Part shown: positions 45,502-53,250 of the stretch, piece by piece | Position numbering within the stretch: position 1 is the first letter of the stretch | Layout of the letters: every line of letters starts with the position of its first letter | NCBI RefSeq assembly: GCF_000341225.1 | Contig: NZ_ANAC01000019.1 | Span: 1 to 64,000 of the forward strand | DNA from: Nocardiopsis alba DSM 43377 | Lineage (GTDB): Bacteria > Actinomycetota > Actinomycetes > Streptosporangiales > Streptosporangiaceae | DNA length: 64,000 nucleotides | Direction: 5' to 3' | The notes under the pieces: model-generated | Told to the model about the DNA's origin: nothing | The model's input: only the letters and a program-made list of their open reading frames with translations | The model's database searches: none | Translations under genes and position numbers: made by a program

Positions 45502-46308
45502 ATGTCCCCTAAGAAGCGGGTATTCACCGTTACCGCGGCCGGTCTGTTCATGGCCGGTTTCTCCGCCGGTCCGGCGTTCGCCGACACGGTGGACGAGATC
45601 GCCCCCGAGGTCGCCGAGGCCCCCGCGGTCGAGACCCCCGAGGTGGAACCCCTCTCGTTCGAGGCCCCCGCCGTCGAGACCCCCGTGCTCGACCTGGCCC
45701 CCGCGGTCGAGGAGGCGGTCACCACGCTTCCCGAGATCGCTCCGGTCGACCTGCCGCTGCCGCCCGTCTTCGACCCCCCGGGTGACGACGACGGCGAGAC
45801 CCCTCCGCCCGGCGAGACCCCTCCGCCCGGTGAGACCCCTCCGCCCGGTGAGGACGAGGACGAGGACGAGGGCGACGGCGGCGAGGGCGAGACCCCTCCG
45901 CCCGGCGAGACCCCTCCGCCCGGTGAGGGCGAGGAAGAGGAGGAAGAGGAAGAGGAAGAGGACAACGGTCAGACTCCTCCGCCCGGTGAGGGCGGGGAAG
46001 AGGAGGAAGAGGAAGAGGACAACAATCAGACTCCTCCGCCCGGTGGGGAAGAGGGGCAGACTCCTCCGCCCAGTGACCGGACCGGTGGTGATGAGACCGG
46101 CGGTGACAAGACCGGCGGTCAGTCCTCGAACACGACCACCTCCGCCTCCTCCTCGTCCTCCACGACGACGGAGAGCGCCTCCGACCCGGACCTCGCCGCG
46201 ACCGGCGTCGACCTGTCGGGCTTCGTGCTCGGCGGCGCCATCGTGGCCGGTGTCGGCGCTCTGGCCCTGTGGGCCGGAAGCCGCCGTCCGGGCATGGTCA
46301 TCGAGTAA
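45502..46308 (+). CDS. Sortase-anchored Pro/Glu-rich surface protein (LAATG)
   Basis: The 268-aa precursor has a signal peptide (LFMAGFSAGPAFA, cut near 27/28), an acidic Ala/Glu/Pro region, then a low-complexity part with eight TPPP units (seven TPPPG, one TPPPS) separated by runs of Glu and Asp, a Ser/Thr-rich stretch, and a C-terminal sorting signal: LAATG at 231-235, a hydrophobic helix and a short tail. LAxTG is the class E sortase motif of high-GC actinobacteria, so it should be linked to peptidoglycan. AAAGGAG precedes ATG 45502. The extended acidic-proline rod has no enzymatic motif; it may be a spacer or metal-binding surface polymer. No sortase gene is in the window. Confidence 0.82.
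   Translation: MSPKKRVFTVTAAGLFMAGFSAGPAFADTVDEIAPEVAEAPAVETPEVEPLSFEAPAVETPVLDLAPAVEEAVTTLPEIAPVDLPLPPVFDPPGDDDGETPPPGETPPPGETPPPGEDEDEDEGDGGEGETPPPGETPPPGEGEEEEEEEEEEDNGQTPPPGEGGEEEEEEEDNNQTPPPGGEEGQTPPPSDRTGGDETGGDKTGGQSSNTTTSASSSSSTTTESASDPDLAATGVDLSGFVLGGAIVAGVGALALWAGSRRPGMVIE
45798..46077 (+). repeat. TPPPG coding repeat with acidic spacers
   Basis: Within the wall-protein gene a degenerate unit encoding (E/Q)TPPPG occurs eight times, in blocks of three, two and three, separated by GAG/GAA/GAC runs of up to ten Glu codons. The near-identical DNA of adjacent units suggests length variation by slippage or recombination. Confidence 0.8.
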
Positions 46309-46346
46309 CACCACGCTCCGCCCCGTGGCGACACGGGACGAAGCGC

Positions 46347-46382
46347 GGGCCCCGATCTCCTCCTCGGAGGTCGGGGCCCTTT
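46347..46382. terminator. Bidirectional terminator hairpin
   Basis: GGGCCCCGA pairs with TCGGGGCCC, with one mismatch and an inner CTCC/GGAG, and is followed on the plus strand by TTT. It lies between the convergent wall-protein and MFS genes. Confidence 0.85.
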
Positions 46383-46402
46383 CGTATGCGCGACGGGACG
46401 CC

Positions 46403-47602
46403 TCAGGAACGGGGGCGCAGGGCGGGTGCCAAGAGGAAGGCGGCCGCGCCTCCGGCGGCGATCACCCACAGGGCCGAGCCCAGCCCCGCCGAGTCGGCGA
46501 GGAACCCCACGGCCGGTGGGAAGGCCAGGAAGCCCGCCCGACCCAGCCAGCCCACCACGGTCACCCCGTCCCCGGTACGGACTCCGGGCACGTTCCCGGC
46601 GGCGGTCAGGGTCAGGGGGAACAGGGTGGAGACCCCCAACCCTAGGACCCCGAAGCCGACGATCGCTGCGGCCGGATGCGGCAGGGCCAGGGCCAGGGCC
46701 ATGCCACCGGCGGCGAGGAGACCACCGCCATGGCCGACCGCCACGGCTCCGAAGCGGTCGGTCAGTCGGTCCCCGAACAGCCGACCGACCGTCATCATCG
46801 TCTGGCAGGCCACGAACGGCATGGCCGCGAGGAACAGAGGGGCTCCCAGCTCGGTGCTCATGTACACCGCGCCCCAGGAGGCCGCCGAGTCCTCGATGCC
46901 GCCGGCCATCATGAGCAGGATCCCGAGGGCGGCGAGCAAGAGGATCGCGCGGGGCGGCACGCGGGTGCGGCCGCCGTTCCGGCCGCCGGTCCCGTCCTCG
47001 CGCTCGCTGTTCTCCGGCCCGGGCAGGAGCATGCGTCCGATCGACAGGTTGACCGCCACCAGGATCGCGGTCACCCCGCCCAGGTGCCACAGGATCGGTA
47101 CCCCGCTCCCGGCCATGGTCGCGCCGAGCAGGCCCCCGGCGACCGCGGCCATGCTCCAGACCGCGTGGAAGGTGTTGATGATGCTGCGTCGGTAGCGCCG
47201 CTGGACCCGGAGCCCGTGCGAGTTCTGGGCCGAATCGGTCCACGCGTCCGCGCTTCCCATGACGAACAGGGTCGCGGCGAGCATCCACCAGTTCTGGGCC
47301 AGCGCGATGAATGGAAGCGCTCCCAGTGAGAGTAGACTCGTCGCCACGGCGGTGGGACCGCTGCCGAACCGATGGATGAGAGGACCGGCGAGCATACCCG
47401 TCAGGATCGCTCCGAACGGCATCGCCGCGATCGCGAGCCCCAACTCGGCGTTGCCCAGCCCCAGGTCGTCCTTGATCACGGGGAGCCAGGGCACCGCGTT
47501 GGTGTAGGTGAACCCGTTCACGAAGAACAGGGTCGACACCGCGATCCGCGCGCGCCTGGCGTCGGGCGGCGGGGCGGTCGGTGTCTCGGTCCGGGCGTTC
47601 AC
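46403..47602 (-). CDS. MFS transporter
   Basis: The product is 399 aa with twelve hydrophobic segments. FFVNGFTYTNAVPWLPVIKDDLGL and GLAIAAMPFGAILTGMLAGPLIHRFGS resemble fucose-permease-like or drug-export MFS members (YbjJ type), but no substrate residues are diagnostic. A basic/acidic loop near 205-220 divides the two six-helix halves. GTG 47602 has GGGAG at suitable spacing. It is divergent from the GNAT gene. Confidence 0.88.
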   Translation of the reverse strand: MNARTETPTAPPPDARRARIAVSTLFFVNGFTYTNAVPWLPVIKDDLGLGNAELGLAIAAMPFGAILTGMLAGPLIHRFGSGPTAVATSLLSLGALPFIALAQNWWMLAATLFVMGSADAWTDSAQNSHGLRVQRRYRRSIINTFHAVWSMAAVAGGLLGATMAGSGVPILWHLGGVTAILVAVNLSIGRMLLPGPENSEREDGTGGRNGGRTRVPPRAILLLAALGILLMMAGGIEDSAASWGAVYMSTELGAPLFLAAMPFVACQTMMTVGRLFGDRLTDRFGAVAVGHGGGLLAAGGMALALALPHPAAAIVGFGVLGLGVSTLFPLTLTAAGNVPGVRTGDGVTVVGWLGRAGFLAFPPAVGFLADSAGLGSALWVIAAGGAAAFLLAPALRPRS

Positions 47603-47695
47603 AAGCGGCTCCCACGGTGGTCTCGGTGCGGGCAGATGCTATCCAGTCCCGCGTTCGGGTGAACAGGGGGCGGGCACGAACCTCGCGCCATGGGC

Positions 47696-47725
47696 TTGCC
47701 AAGCGGGACGGAGGTGTCTTACATA
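47696..47725 (+). promoter_or_regulatory. Candidate promoter upstream of the GNAT gene
   Basis: TTGCCA (47696-47701) is separated by 18 bases from TACATA (47720-47725). It would give a leader of about 145 bases. The -10 match is moderate. Confidence 0.35.
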
Positions 47726-47878
47726 GGGAGACCCCGTCGTCCAGTGTCCAGGAGGCCGATCCCGGCACCGCCCCCGAACCCCTCGCGCCCCGCGGCCCGC
47801 TCCCGCGTGCGGCCCCCGTCCGCCGAACCTCTCCCGGACCGTGCCCGCACCCGGCCCCGGTCGAACCGGAAGATCCGC

Positions 47879-48439
47879 ATGATCAATACGAGCGCACTGC
47901 GAGAAAAACCCACCCTCATCGGCGAGAACGTGCGTTTGGTGCCCCTGGGGCCCGAACACACGGATTCCTATTTCTCGGCGGGCCTGGACACGGAGGTCCG
48001 CAGACTCATGGGCGCCCACGGTCATCCGACCTACGAGCAGGCCCGGAAATGGTGTGAGAGCAGAGCGGACAGGGAGGACCGGCTGGACCTGGCGATCACC
48101 GCCCCCGAGGACGGACGCTACCTCGGCGAACTCTCCCTCTACGACGTCTCCCCGGAGAACGCCTCGGCCGGCTACCGCATCGCCCTCTCGGCGATCGAGT
48201 TCACCGGCCGAGGGCTGGGGCGGGAGGCCACACGGCTGGTCCTGCGCCACGCCTTCGAGGAGGTGGGTCTGCACCGGATCTGGTTGCACGTGTACGCCTT
48301 CAACATGCGCGCCATCGCCGTCTACCGCTCCTGCGGTTTCTCGGTCGAGGGTCGCCTGCGCGACTCCCTCCTCTGGGAGGGTCGCAGGTACGACTCCCTG
48401 CTGATGGCGGTGCTCCGCGACGGTTTCGACCCCTCCTGA
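47879..48439 (+). CDS. GNAT-family N-acetyltransferase (RimJ/RimL type)
   Basis: The 186-aa enzyme transfers an acetyl group from acetyl-CoA to an amine. GENVRLVPLGPEHTDSYF is the RimJ/RimL-like N-terminus, GRGLGREATRLVLRHAFE is motif A that binds the acetyl-CoA pyrophosphate, and HVYAFNMRAIAVYRSCGFSVEGRLRDSL is motif B with the conserved Tyr. Ribosomal-protein N-termini or an antibiotic are typical substrates of this branch; the actual one is unknown. ATG 47879 has GGAAG upstream; the open frame continues upstream without family similarity. Confidence 0.88.
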   Translation: MINTSALREKPTLIGENVRLVPLGPEHTDSYFSAGLDTEVRRLMGAHGHPTYEQARKWCESRADREDRLDLAITAPEDGRYLGELSLYDVSPENASAGYRIALSAIEFTGRGLGREATRLVLRHAFEEVGLHRIWLHVYAFNMRAIAVYRSCGFSVEGRLRDSLLWEGRRYDSLLMAVLRDGFDPS

Positions 48440-48583
48440 CGGGGGCGGACCGAAGGGGCACGTGGGGACCTCGGGTTCCAACCCGCGTGCGGCGGGGTAT
48501 GCCGCTAGCACTGTTTCCAGCAGCTCACTCCGGACAGGCGGAAGGAGCGGTGCCGGGCCTCACGGTCCGGTGCCGGTGAGGAC

Positions 48584-49849
48584 ATGAACCCGGTACCCGT
48601 TTCCCTGCCCTTCGCCGACCGCGCCGAAGCGGGACGGCGCCTCGCGGAGCGTGTGCGCGCCCACGCGGTCGACGATCCGCTCGTGCTGGCCCTGCCCAGG
48701 GGCGGTGTCCCCGTGGGCGCGGAGCTCGCCCGCGCCCTGGGGGCGGACTTCGACGTGCTCGTGGTGCGCAAGATCGGTCTTCCCGGCCATCCGGAGACCG
48801 GTGTGGGCGCCGTCTCCGAGGACGGTCGCGTCCTCTACGACGATCTCGCCCTGGCCCGTATGCACATTCCGCGTCAGGCCCTGTCCGACACCGTGGCCTC
48901 CGAACGCGACGAACTCGATCGCCGACGTCGGACCTACCGGGGCGAACGCCCTCTGCCGCGGATCGCCGGACGCGACTGTGTGGTCGTCGACGATGGCGCG
49001 GCCACCGGCGGCACCGCGCGCGCGGCGCTGAGGACGGTACGCCAGGCCGGGCCCGCCCGACTGATCCTGGCGGTGCCGGTGGCCTCTCCGGAGGCGGTGG
49101 AGCTCCTCCGCGGCGAGGTCGACGCCCTGGTGGTGCTCGGCGCCCCGGACAACTTCCGCTCCGTGGGGGAGTGGTACCGGGAGTTCGGCCAGCTCTCCGA
49201 CGAGAACGTCACGTCGACGCTCTTCGAGGTCGAACGCTCGCGGCCCAGGTCCGAGGTGGCCAGGGCGGTGCGCGTCCCCGCCGGTCGGGCCTACGTCGAC
49301 GGAGACCTGACCATGCCGGAGGAACTGCGGGGCGTGGTGGTGATGGCCTTCGACCACGGTCGGGTGGATCCGCGCGGGCGGGCGATCGCCTCGGCTCTGC
49401 GGCGGGCGGGTTACGCGACCCTGCTGGTGGATCCGCCGGACGAGGAGGAGGCCTCGGCGGAGTGGCCCGCGGCGGTGGTGACCTGGCTGAGACGGGCCAC
49501 CGACGCGGCCGGCGAACCTCTGGGGATCCTGTGTTCGGGGGCCACGGCGGCGTCCCTGCCCCTCGCGGCGGCGGCGCTGCCCGAGGACGTGGCGGGGATC
49601 GTGGTCCATGGGGGCCGGATCGATCGGGCGGGGGAGGCCCTGTCCGGGGTACGGGCGCCCACCCTCCTTCTCGCGGAGAGCGGGGACGTCTCCGCTCGGG
49701 AGGCGGGGGAACGGGCCCGCGCCCTTCTGGGCGGACCGGTCGAGTCGGCCGTGGTCTCGGCGCCCGAAGGGGACGGGGAGGCGTGGCGCGAGGTCGCGGT
49801 GCGGACCCTGGACTGGTTCGACCGTCATCTCACGCGGGGCTCCGGGTGA
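48584..49849 (+). CDS. Phosphoribosyltransferase fused to a dienelactone-hydrolase-like domain
   Basis: The 421-aa protein has an N-terminal type I phosphoribosyltransferase domain; VVVDDGAATGGTA at 134-145 is the PRPP-binding loop and ALPRGGVPVGAELA near 36-49 the pyrophosphate loop. A linker near 215-225 leads to an alpha/beta-hydrolase-like domain (RGVVVMAFDHG, VDPPDEEE). The expected nucleophile elbow (GxSxG) is replaced by LGILCSGATAAS near 313, so hydrolase activity is doubtful unless Cys or Ser of CSG acts. Such fusions occur in several phyla; the joint reaction is unknown. GTGAGGAC precedes the ATG. Confidence 0.83.
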   Translation: MNPVPVSLPFADRAEAGRRLAERVRAHAVDDPLVLALPRGGVPVGAELARALGADFDVLVVRKIGLPGHPETGVGAVSEDGRVLYDDLALARMHIPRQALSDTVASERDELDRRRRTYRGERPLPRIAGRDCVVVDDGAATGGTARAALRTVRQAGPARLILAVPVASPEAVELLRGEVDALVVLGAPDNFRSVGEWYREFGQLSDENVTSTLFEVERSRPRSEVARAVRVPAGRAYVDGDLTMPEELRGVVVMAFDHGRVDPRGRAIASALRRAGYATLLVDPPDEEEASAEWPAAVVTWLRRATDAAGEPLGILCSGATAASLPLAAAALPEDVAGIVVHGGRIDRAGEALSGVRAPTLLLAESGDVSAREAGERARALLGGPVESAVVSAPEGDGEAWREVAVRTLDWFDRHLTRGSG

Positions 49850-49924
49850 ACGGATGATCGTGTCCGGGAATATGTCTTCCTGGTCGGACATTCGATGGGG
49901 CCCGAAGGGCTTTCGAAGACAGAA

Positions 49925-49968
49925 GACCCGCGGCGCCCTCGACGTTCGTCGTCGGGGCGCCGCGGGTC
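49925..49968. terminator. 14-bp bidirectional terminator hairpin
   Basis: GACCCGCGGCGCCC (49925-49938) pairs exactly with 49955-49968; the 16-base loop contains a further CGACG/CGTCG stem. It lies between convergent phosphoribosyltransferase and whiB genes. Confidence 0.85.
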
Positions 49969-50018
49969 ATCGGGCCGGGGCCGTGTGGGAAGGGATCCGC
50001 GCGGGGGACTCGTGGGTC

Positions 50019-50318
50019 CTAGGCGGCGTTGGCGCGTCGCATGCGGCGACGACGCTCGGAGGCGCGCTCGTCCTCGTTCAGGCCACCCCAGGTCCCGTAC
50101 TTCTCCGGACGCGAGATCGCATAGTCCAGGCAGTCGGTTCGAACCGGGCAGGCCGCACAGATCTCCTTGGCCTTGCGCTCGCGGATCTCCCGCTCCGGCT
50201 GGCGTTCGCCATCGGGGCCGAAGAAGAGCACAAGGTCCTCGCCCCGGCACGCGGCGGCATCCTGCCACCCCCAGCTCGGGCGGGGGCGCAGCGCGGCCTG
50301 CCGACGTACCTGAGACAT
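50019..50318 (-). CDS. WhiB-family iron-sulfur transcription factor
   Basis: The 99-aa protein has the four [4Fe-4S] cysteines Cys24, Cys54, Cys57 and Cys63 (CRGED, ICAACPVRTDC) and the GTWGG turn at 75-79, followed by NEDERASERRRRMRR, a basic DNA-binding tail. WhiB proteins act with the primary sigma factor to control development, redox or antibiotic responses. It lacks the AT-hook of WhiB7, so that assignment is not supported; I cannot name the paralogue. ATG 50318 has GAGGTGG upstream. More than 700 bases separate it from the divergent yccF-like gene. Confidence 0.93.
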   Translation of the reverse strand: MSQVRRQAALRPRPSWGWQDAAACRGEDLVLFFGPDGERQPEREIRERKAKEICAACPVRTDCLDYAISRPEKYGTWGGLNEDERASERRRRMRRANAA

Positions 50319-51091
50319 GCTTGAACCACCTCTACTGAAATCACTAGTAAGCTGTCGTAAAAAGCTTCAGTCACCGAAAGTCGGTCATGCGGCGCGAGAC
50401 ACCCCGCACGACGCAAACGTCGAGCGGTGCTGGCGTTGTTCCCCGGTGTGGTTGAGACCACGAGAAGCGCCACCACAGAGGCGAAGCCTGCCGATGATGG
50501 GGTGCTCTCACACGAACGGCCGCGGAGGCGGTGACGGCCTCCGTCCGAGCCGGTACGTAATCATGCCATCCCCACTCCCGATCGTGCACGGGGGGTGGGG
50601 AAATTACTCGTCCAACCGTTACCGAAACCTGATGGCTGACATCTGGTTTGCTGGTTTTTGTCCGAGTTTGTCGCAGATCACGCGAACGACCGTTCCCTGT
50701 AGGACACCGCACATCGTATGGGGCTATGTCCCTCCTGCCTAGGGGGTCCCCCTGATGCGCCGATCACATTGTGGACGGGACATCGCTCCGAGATTGGGTT
50801 CGACCGTATGTCCTCACCCTCCGCCACCGGCGAGGAGAGGGAGAGGCGGCGTCTCCGGTGACACGGAGCGGCGGTGGCGGCGAGGCCGAGACCCCCGCAT
50901 GGCGGTCGGACGCACCCGGCGCCGAGACCCCGACCCGCACCCCTCCGCCTCGCCCCCTAGGGGAGGTTCCAGGGAAGAAGAACGGAACAGGTCGTGGTGT
51001 CCGAGCGTCCCAGACGATAGAAAACAGGGTGCGTCCGACTCCCGTCCGGGGGTGGACCCATTCCGGGACAGACACAAGGAGACGAATCACC
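50319..51091. other. 773-base intergenic region between whiB and YccF gene
   Basis: This is the longest gene-free stretch. It is less GC-rich near 50590-50720 and 50341-50400 than its surroundings. The open frames (for example 50371-50712 minus, 50771-51091 plus) have no ribosome site or domain. It must hold both divergent promoters and probably a long whiB leader. Confidence 0.5.
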
Positions 51092-51499
51092 GTGGCCCTC
51101 CTGCGGCTCATCCTCAACATCATCTGGCTCTTCGTCGCCGGATTCTGGCTGGCGGTCGGCTATGTCATCGCCGGCATCATCTGCTGTCTCCTCATCGTCA
51201 CGATCCCCTTCGGCATCGCCTCCTTCCGTATGGCCCGCTACGCCTTCTGGCCCTTCGGTCGCGAACTCGTGCGCAAGCCGGGTTCGGGGGGCGGCTCCAC
51301 CTTCCTGAACGTGATCTGGGTGATCGTGGCCGGCTGGTGGCTGACCATCGGACACATCACCACCGCCGTCGGCCTCGCCGTCACGATCATCGGTATCCCC
51401 ATGGCGTGGGCCTCGATCAAGATGATCCCCGTGGCCCTGGCGCCCTTCGGGAACGAGATCGTTCGCAGTGGTCACCCCCGGGAACCCTGGCAGTTCTGA
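51092..51499 (+). CDS. YccF domain membrane protein
   Basis: The 135-aa protein consists of two copies of the YccF unit, each a hydrophobic helix pair: LLRLILNIIWLFVAGFWLAV then PFGIASFRMARYAFWPFGRELV, and FLNVIWVIVAGWWLTIGHI then IGIPMAWASIKMIPVALAPFG. Function is unknown; the family is a small inner-membrane protein conserved across bacteria. GTG 51092 has AAGGAG ten bases upstream. The long open frame upstream is a chance high-GC extension. Confidence 0.87.
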   Translation: MALLRLILNIIWLFVAGFWLAVGYVIAGIICCLLIVTIPFGIASFRMARYAFWPFGRELVRKPGSGGGSTFLNVIWVIVAGWWLTIGHITTAVGLAVTIIGIPMAWASIKMIPVALAPFGNEIVRSGHPREPWQF

Positions 51500-51516
51500 C
51501 AGAGTTGACCACTCAC

Positions 51517-51543
51517 GGGGTCCGGGCGCATCGAACGGACCCC
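51517..51543 (+). terminator. Terminator-like hairpin after YccF gene
   Basis: GGGGTCCG (51517-51524) pairs with CGGACCCC (51536-51543) 18 bases after the stop; CTT follows. Confidence 0.6.
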
Positions 51544-51572
51544 CTTCCCCGACATCCCCCGCGTACCCATGT

Positions 51573-51594
51573 GTCCGCTCCGGCCGGAGCGGAC
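51573..51594. promoter_or_regulatory. 22-bp perfect palindrome upstream of AI-2E gene
   Basis: The 11-base arm GTCCGCTCCGG is followed without spacer by its exact complement, ending 28 bases before GTG 51623. It could be an operator or a hairpin in the leader. Confidence 0.5.
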
Positions 51595-51622
51595 GGACCC
51601 ACCAGTAGAGAATGGAGTCCAT

Positions 51623-52987
51623 GTGCAAGCCCAGCGGCCGGGAGTATGGGCGCTCCTGAACAAGTGGCTCGACGCCCGCAGAGCCCGGGCCGAGCGTCTC
51701 GCCCTGCTCGAAGCGCAGGACAAGGCCCGCATCGAGGCCGAGACCCGGGCGGAGGAGAAGACCGCCGCGGAGCAGGACGACGTCGGGGCGGGGGATCTCT
51801 TGCGCGTGGTCAGTGACGTCGCCTGGCGGATACTGCTGGTCGGCGTGGTCGCGGGGCTCCTCGTCTACGCGGTCATCCACCTCTCGGTGATCACCCTGCC
51901 CGCGATCCTGGCGGTCTTCATCACGGCCCTGTTGATGCCCTTGGCCAACTGGCTGAGGGGCAAGGGGCTGGGGCGCGGTTCCTCCACCGCGATCTCCATC
52001 CTGGTGGCCCTGATCGTGCTCAGCGGCGTGATCACCATGATCGTCTCGCCGGCGATCCAGGGGTTCGAAGGGCTGGTCGCCAGCGTCTCCAGCGCCATCA
52101 CCGAACTCCAGGGTCTCCAGATCCCCTTCCTCGACCCGGCGCTCATCACCGAGATGATCGACAACGCCTGGCTCCAGATCCAGGGGATGATCACCGACAA
52201 CACCGACCGTCTGCTCAGCGGAGCCTGGACCGCCGGTGCCGCGGTGGTGCAGATCCTGCTCGGGCTGGTCCTGATCATCGCGCTGACCGTGTACTTCGTC
52301 CACTCCGGCGACAAGCTCATGGAGTGGATCGCCACCCTCCTGCCGCCCAAGTCCCGTCCTGGGCTGCACCACGCCGGTGGTATCGCCTACGGGGTGATGG
52401 GGCGTTACGTCCGGGGCGTGGCGATGGTCGGGTTCATCGACGCCGTCGGCATCGGCATCTTCCTGCTCATCTTCCTGGACATCAACCTGGCGATCCCGCT
52501 GATCGTGCTGACCTTCGTCGGGGCCTTCCTACCGATCATCGGTGCCTTCCTCACCGGCCTGCTCGCCGCGTTGGTGGCGTTCGTGACCGAGGGCTGGGTG
52601 ATCGCCCTGGTGATCGTCGGCGCGGTCGTCCTGGTCCAGCAGCTGGAGAGCAACATCTTCGCGCCCCGTATCTATGGTCAGGCGCTGGAACTGCCCTCTC
52701 CCGTCGTCCTGATCGCCATCACGGCGGGCGGCATCCTCGGCGGCATCCCGGGCATGTTCCTGGCCACCCCGGTCGCGGCCGTCCTGGCCGCTCTGTTGCG
52801 CAACCGTCCGCCGGCCCACAACGAGTACACGGACGAGAGCGAAGGGGAGGTCGACGAGAAGCGTCGTCGAGCCCTGACGACGGCGGAGTCCGCCGTGGTC
52901 GTGGTGGCCCGACCGGAGGAGACCGGAGAGGCCGCGACGGCCAAGGAGCCCCCCAAGAAGGGGGACAAGGACGCCCCCGGAGAGTGA
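51623..52987 (+). CDS. AI-2E-family transporter (first of two)
   Basis: The 454-aa protein has a charged cytosolic N-terminus (LDARRARAERLALLEAQDKARIEAE), about eight helices with a soluble insertion after the third, and a C-terminal charged tail. IPLIVLTFVGAFLPIIGAFLTGLLAAL and QQLESNIFAPRIYGQALELPSPVVLIA are the family signatures. AI-2E proteins include E. coli TqsA; other members are sodium/proton antiporters, so autoinducer export is not implied. GTG 51623 has GGAG seven bases upstream. A second, independent family member begins at 63362. Confidence 0.9.
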   Translation: MQAQRPGVWALLNKWLDARRARAERLALLEAQDKARIEAETRAEEKTAAEQDDVGAGDLLRVVSDVAWRILLVGVVAGLLVYAVIHLSVITLPAILAVFITALLMPLANWLRGKGLGRGSSTAISILVALIVLSGVITMIVSPAIQGFEGLVASVSSAITELQGLQIPFLDPALITEMIDNAWLQIQGMITDNTDRLLSGAWTAGAAVVQILLGLVLIIALTVYFVHSGDKLMEWIATLLPPKSRPGLHHAGGIAYGVMGRYVRGVAMVGFIDAVGIGIFLLIFLDINLAIPLIVLTFVGAFLPIIGAFLTGLLAALVAFVTEGWVIALVIVGAVVLVQQLESNIFAPRIYGQALELPSPVVLIAITAGGILGGIPGMFLATPVAAVLAALLRNRPPAHNEYTDESEGEVDEKRRRALTTAESAVVVVARPEETGEAATAKEPPKKGDKDAPGE

Positions 52988-53026
52988 CCCCGGAAGGACC
53001 GTTCCTTCCTCATGGAGGAATGCGCG

Positions 53027-53059
53027 GCGCCCCCGGCCCCGTTGTGGGGTCGGGGGCGC
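53027..53059 (+). terminator. Terminator-like hairpin after AI-2E gene
   Basis: GCGCCCCCGGCCCC pairs with GGGGTCGGGGGCGC (one G-T pair) around GTTGT, 40 bases after the stop. Confidence 0.75.
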
Positions 53060-53250
53060 GCCCGTGCCCGGGACGTCCGCCCGGAAAACCCTGGCCCTCT
53101 CCCACGACCTTGCCGTTAGGCTGGATCGGTCCGCCCGAAGGCGGATCCGCCCGATCCGTCCGCGTCCCCGCGACCCGGACCACACGGCCCGCGCCCCGTA
53201 TCCGGGCCGCGACGACGAACCGCCACACCATCTTTGAGGAAGCCCCACCC

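Noticed and set aside
45798-46077. CRISPR-like array
   Set aside because: The repeat is coding (TPPPG units) with irregular acidic spacers and no cas genes.
50019-50318. WhiB7-type antibiotic-resistance regulator
   Set aside because: No AT-hook and the turn is GTWGG rather than the WhiB7 form, so only the family is assigned.
51623-52987. Quorum-sensing AI-2 exporter
   Set aside because: Family name only; many members are ion antiporters and no luxS or lsr genes are nearby.
52324-53250. 309-codon N-terminal extension of the ABC-F frame
   Set aside because: It overlaps the AI-2E gene in another frame and a hairpin; the true ABC-F start at 53251 has a good ribosome site and matches the family N-terminus.
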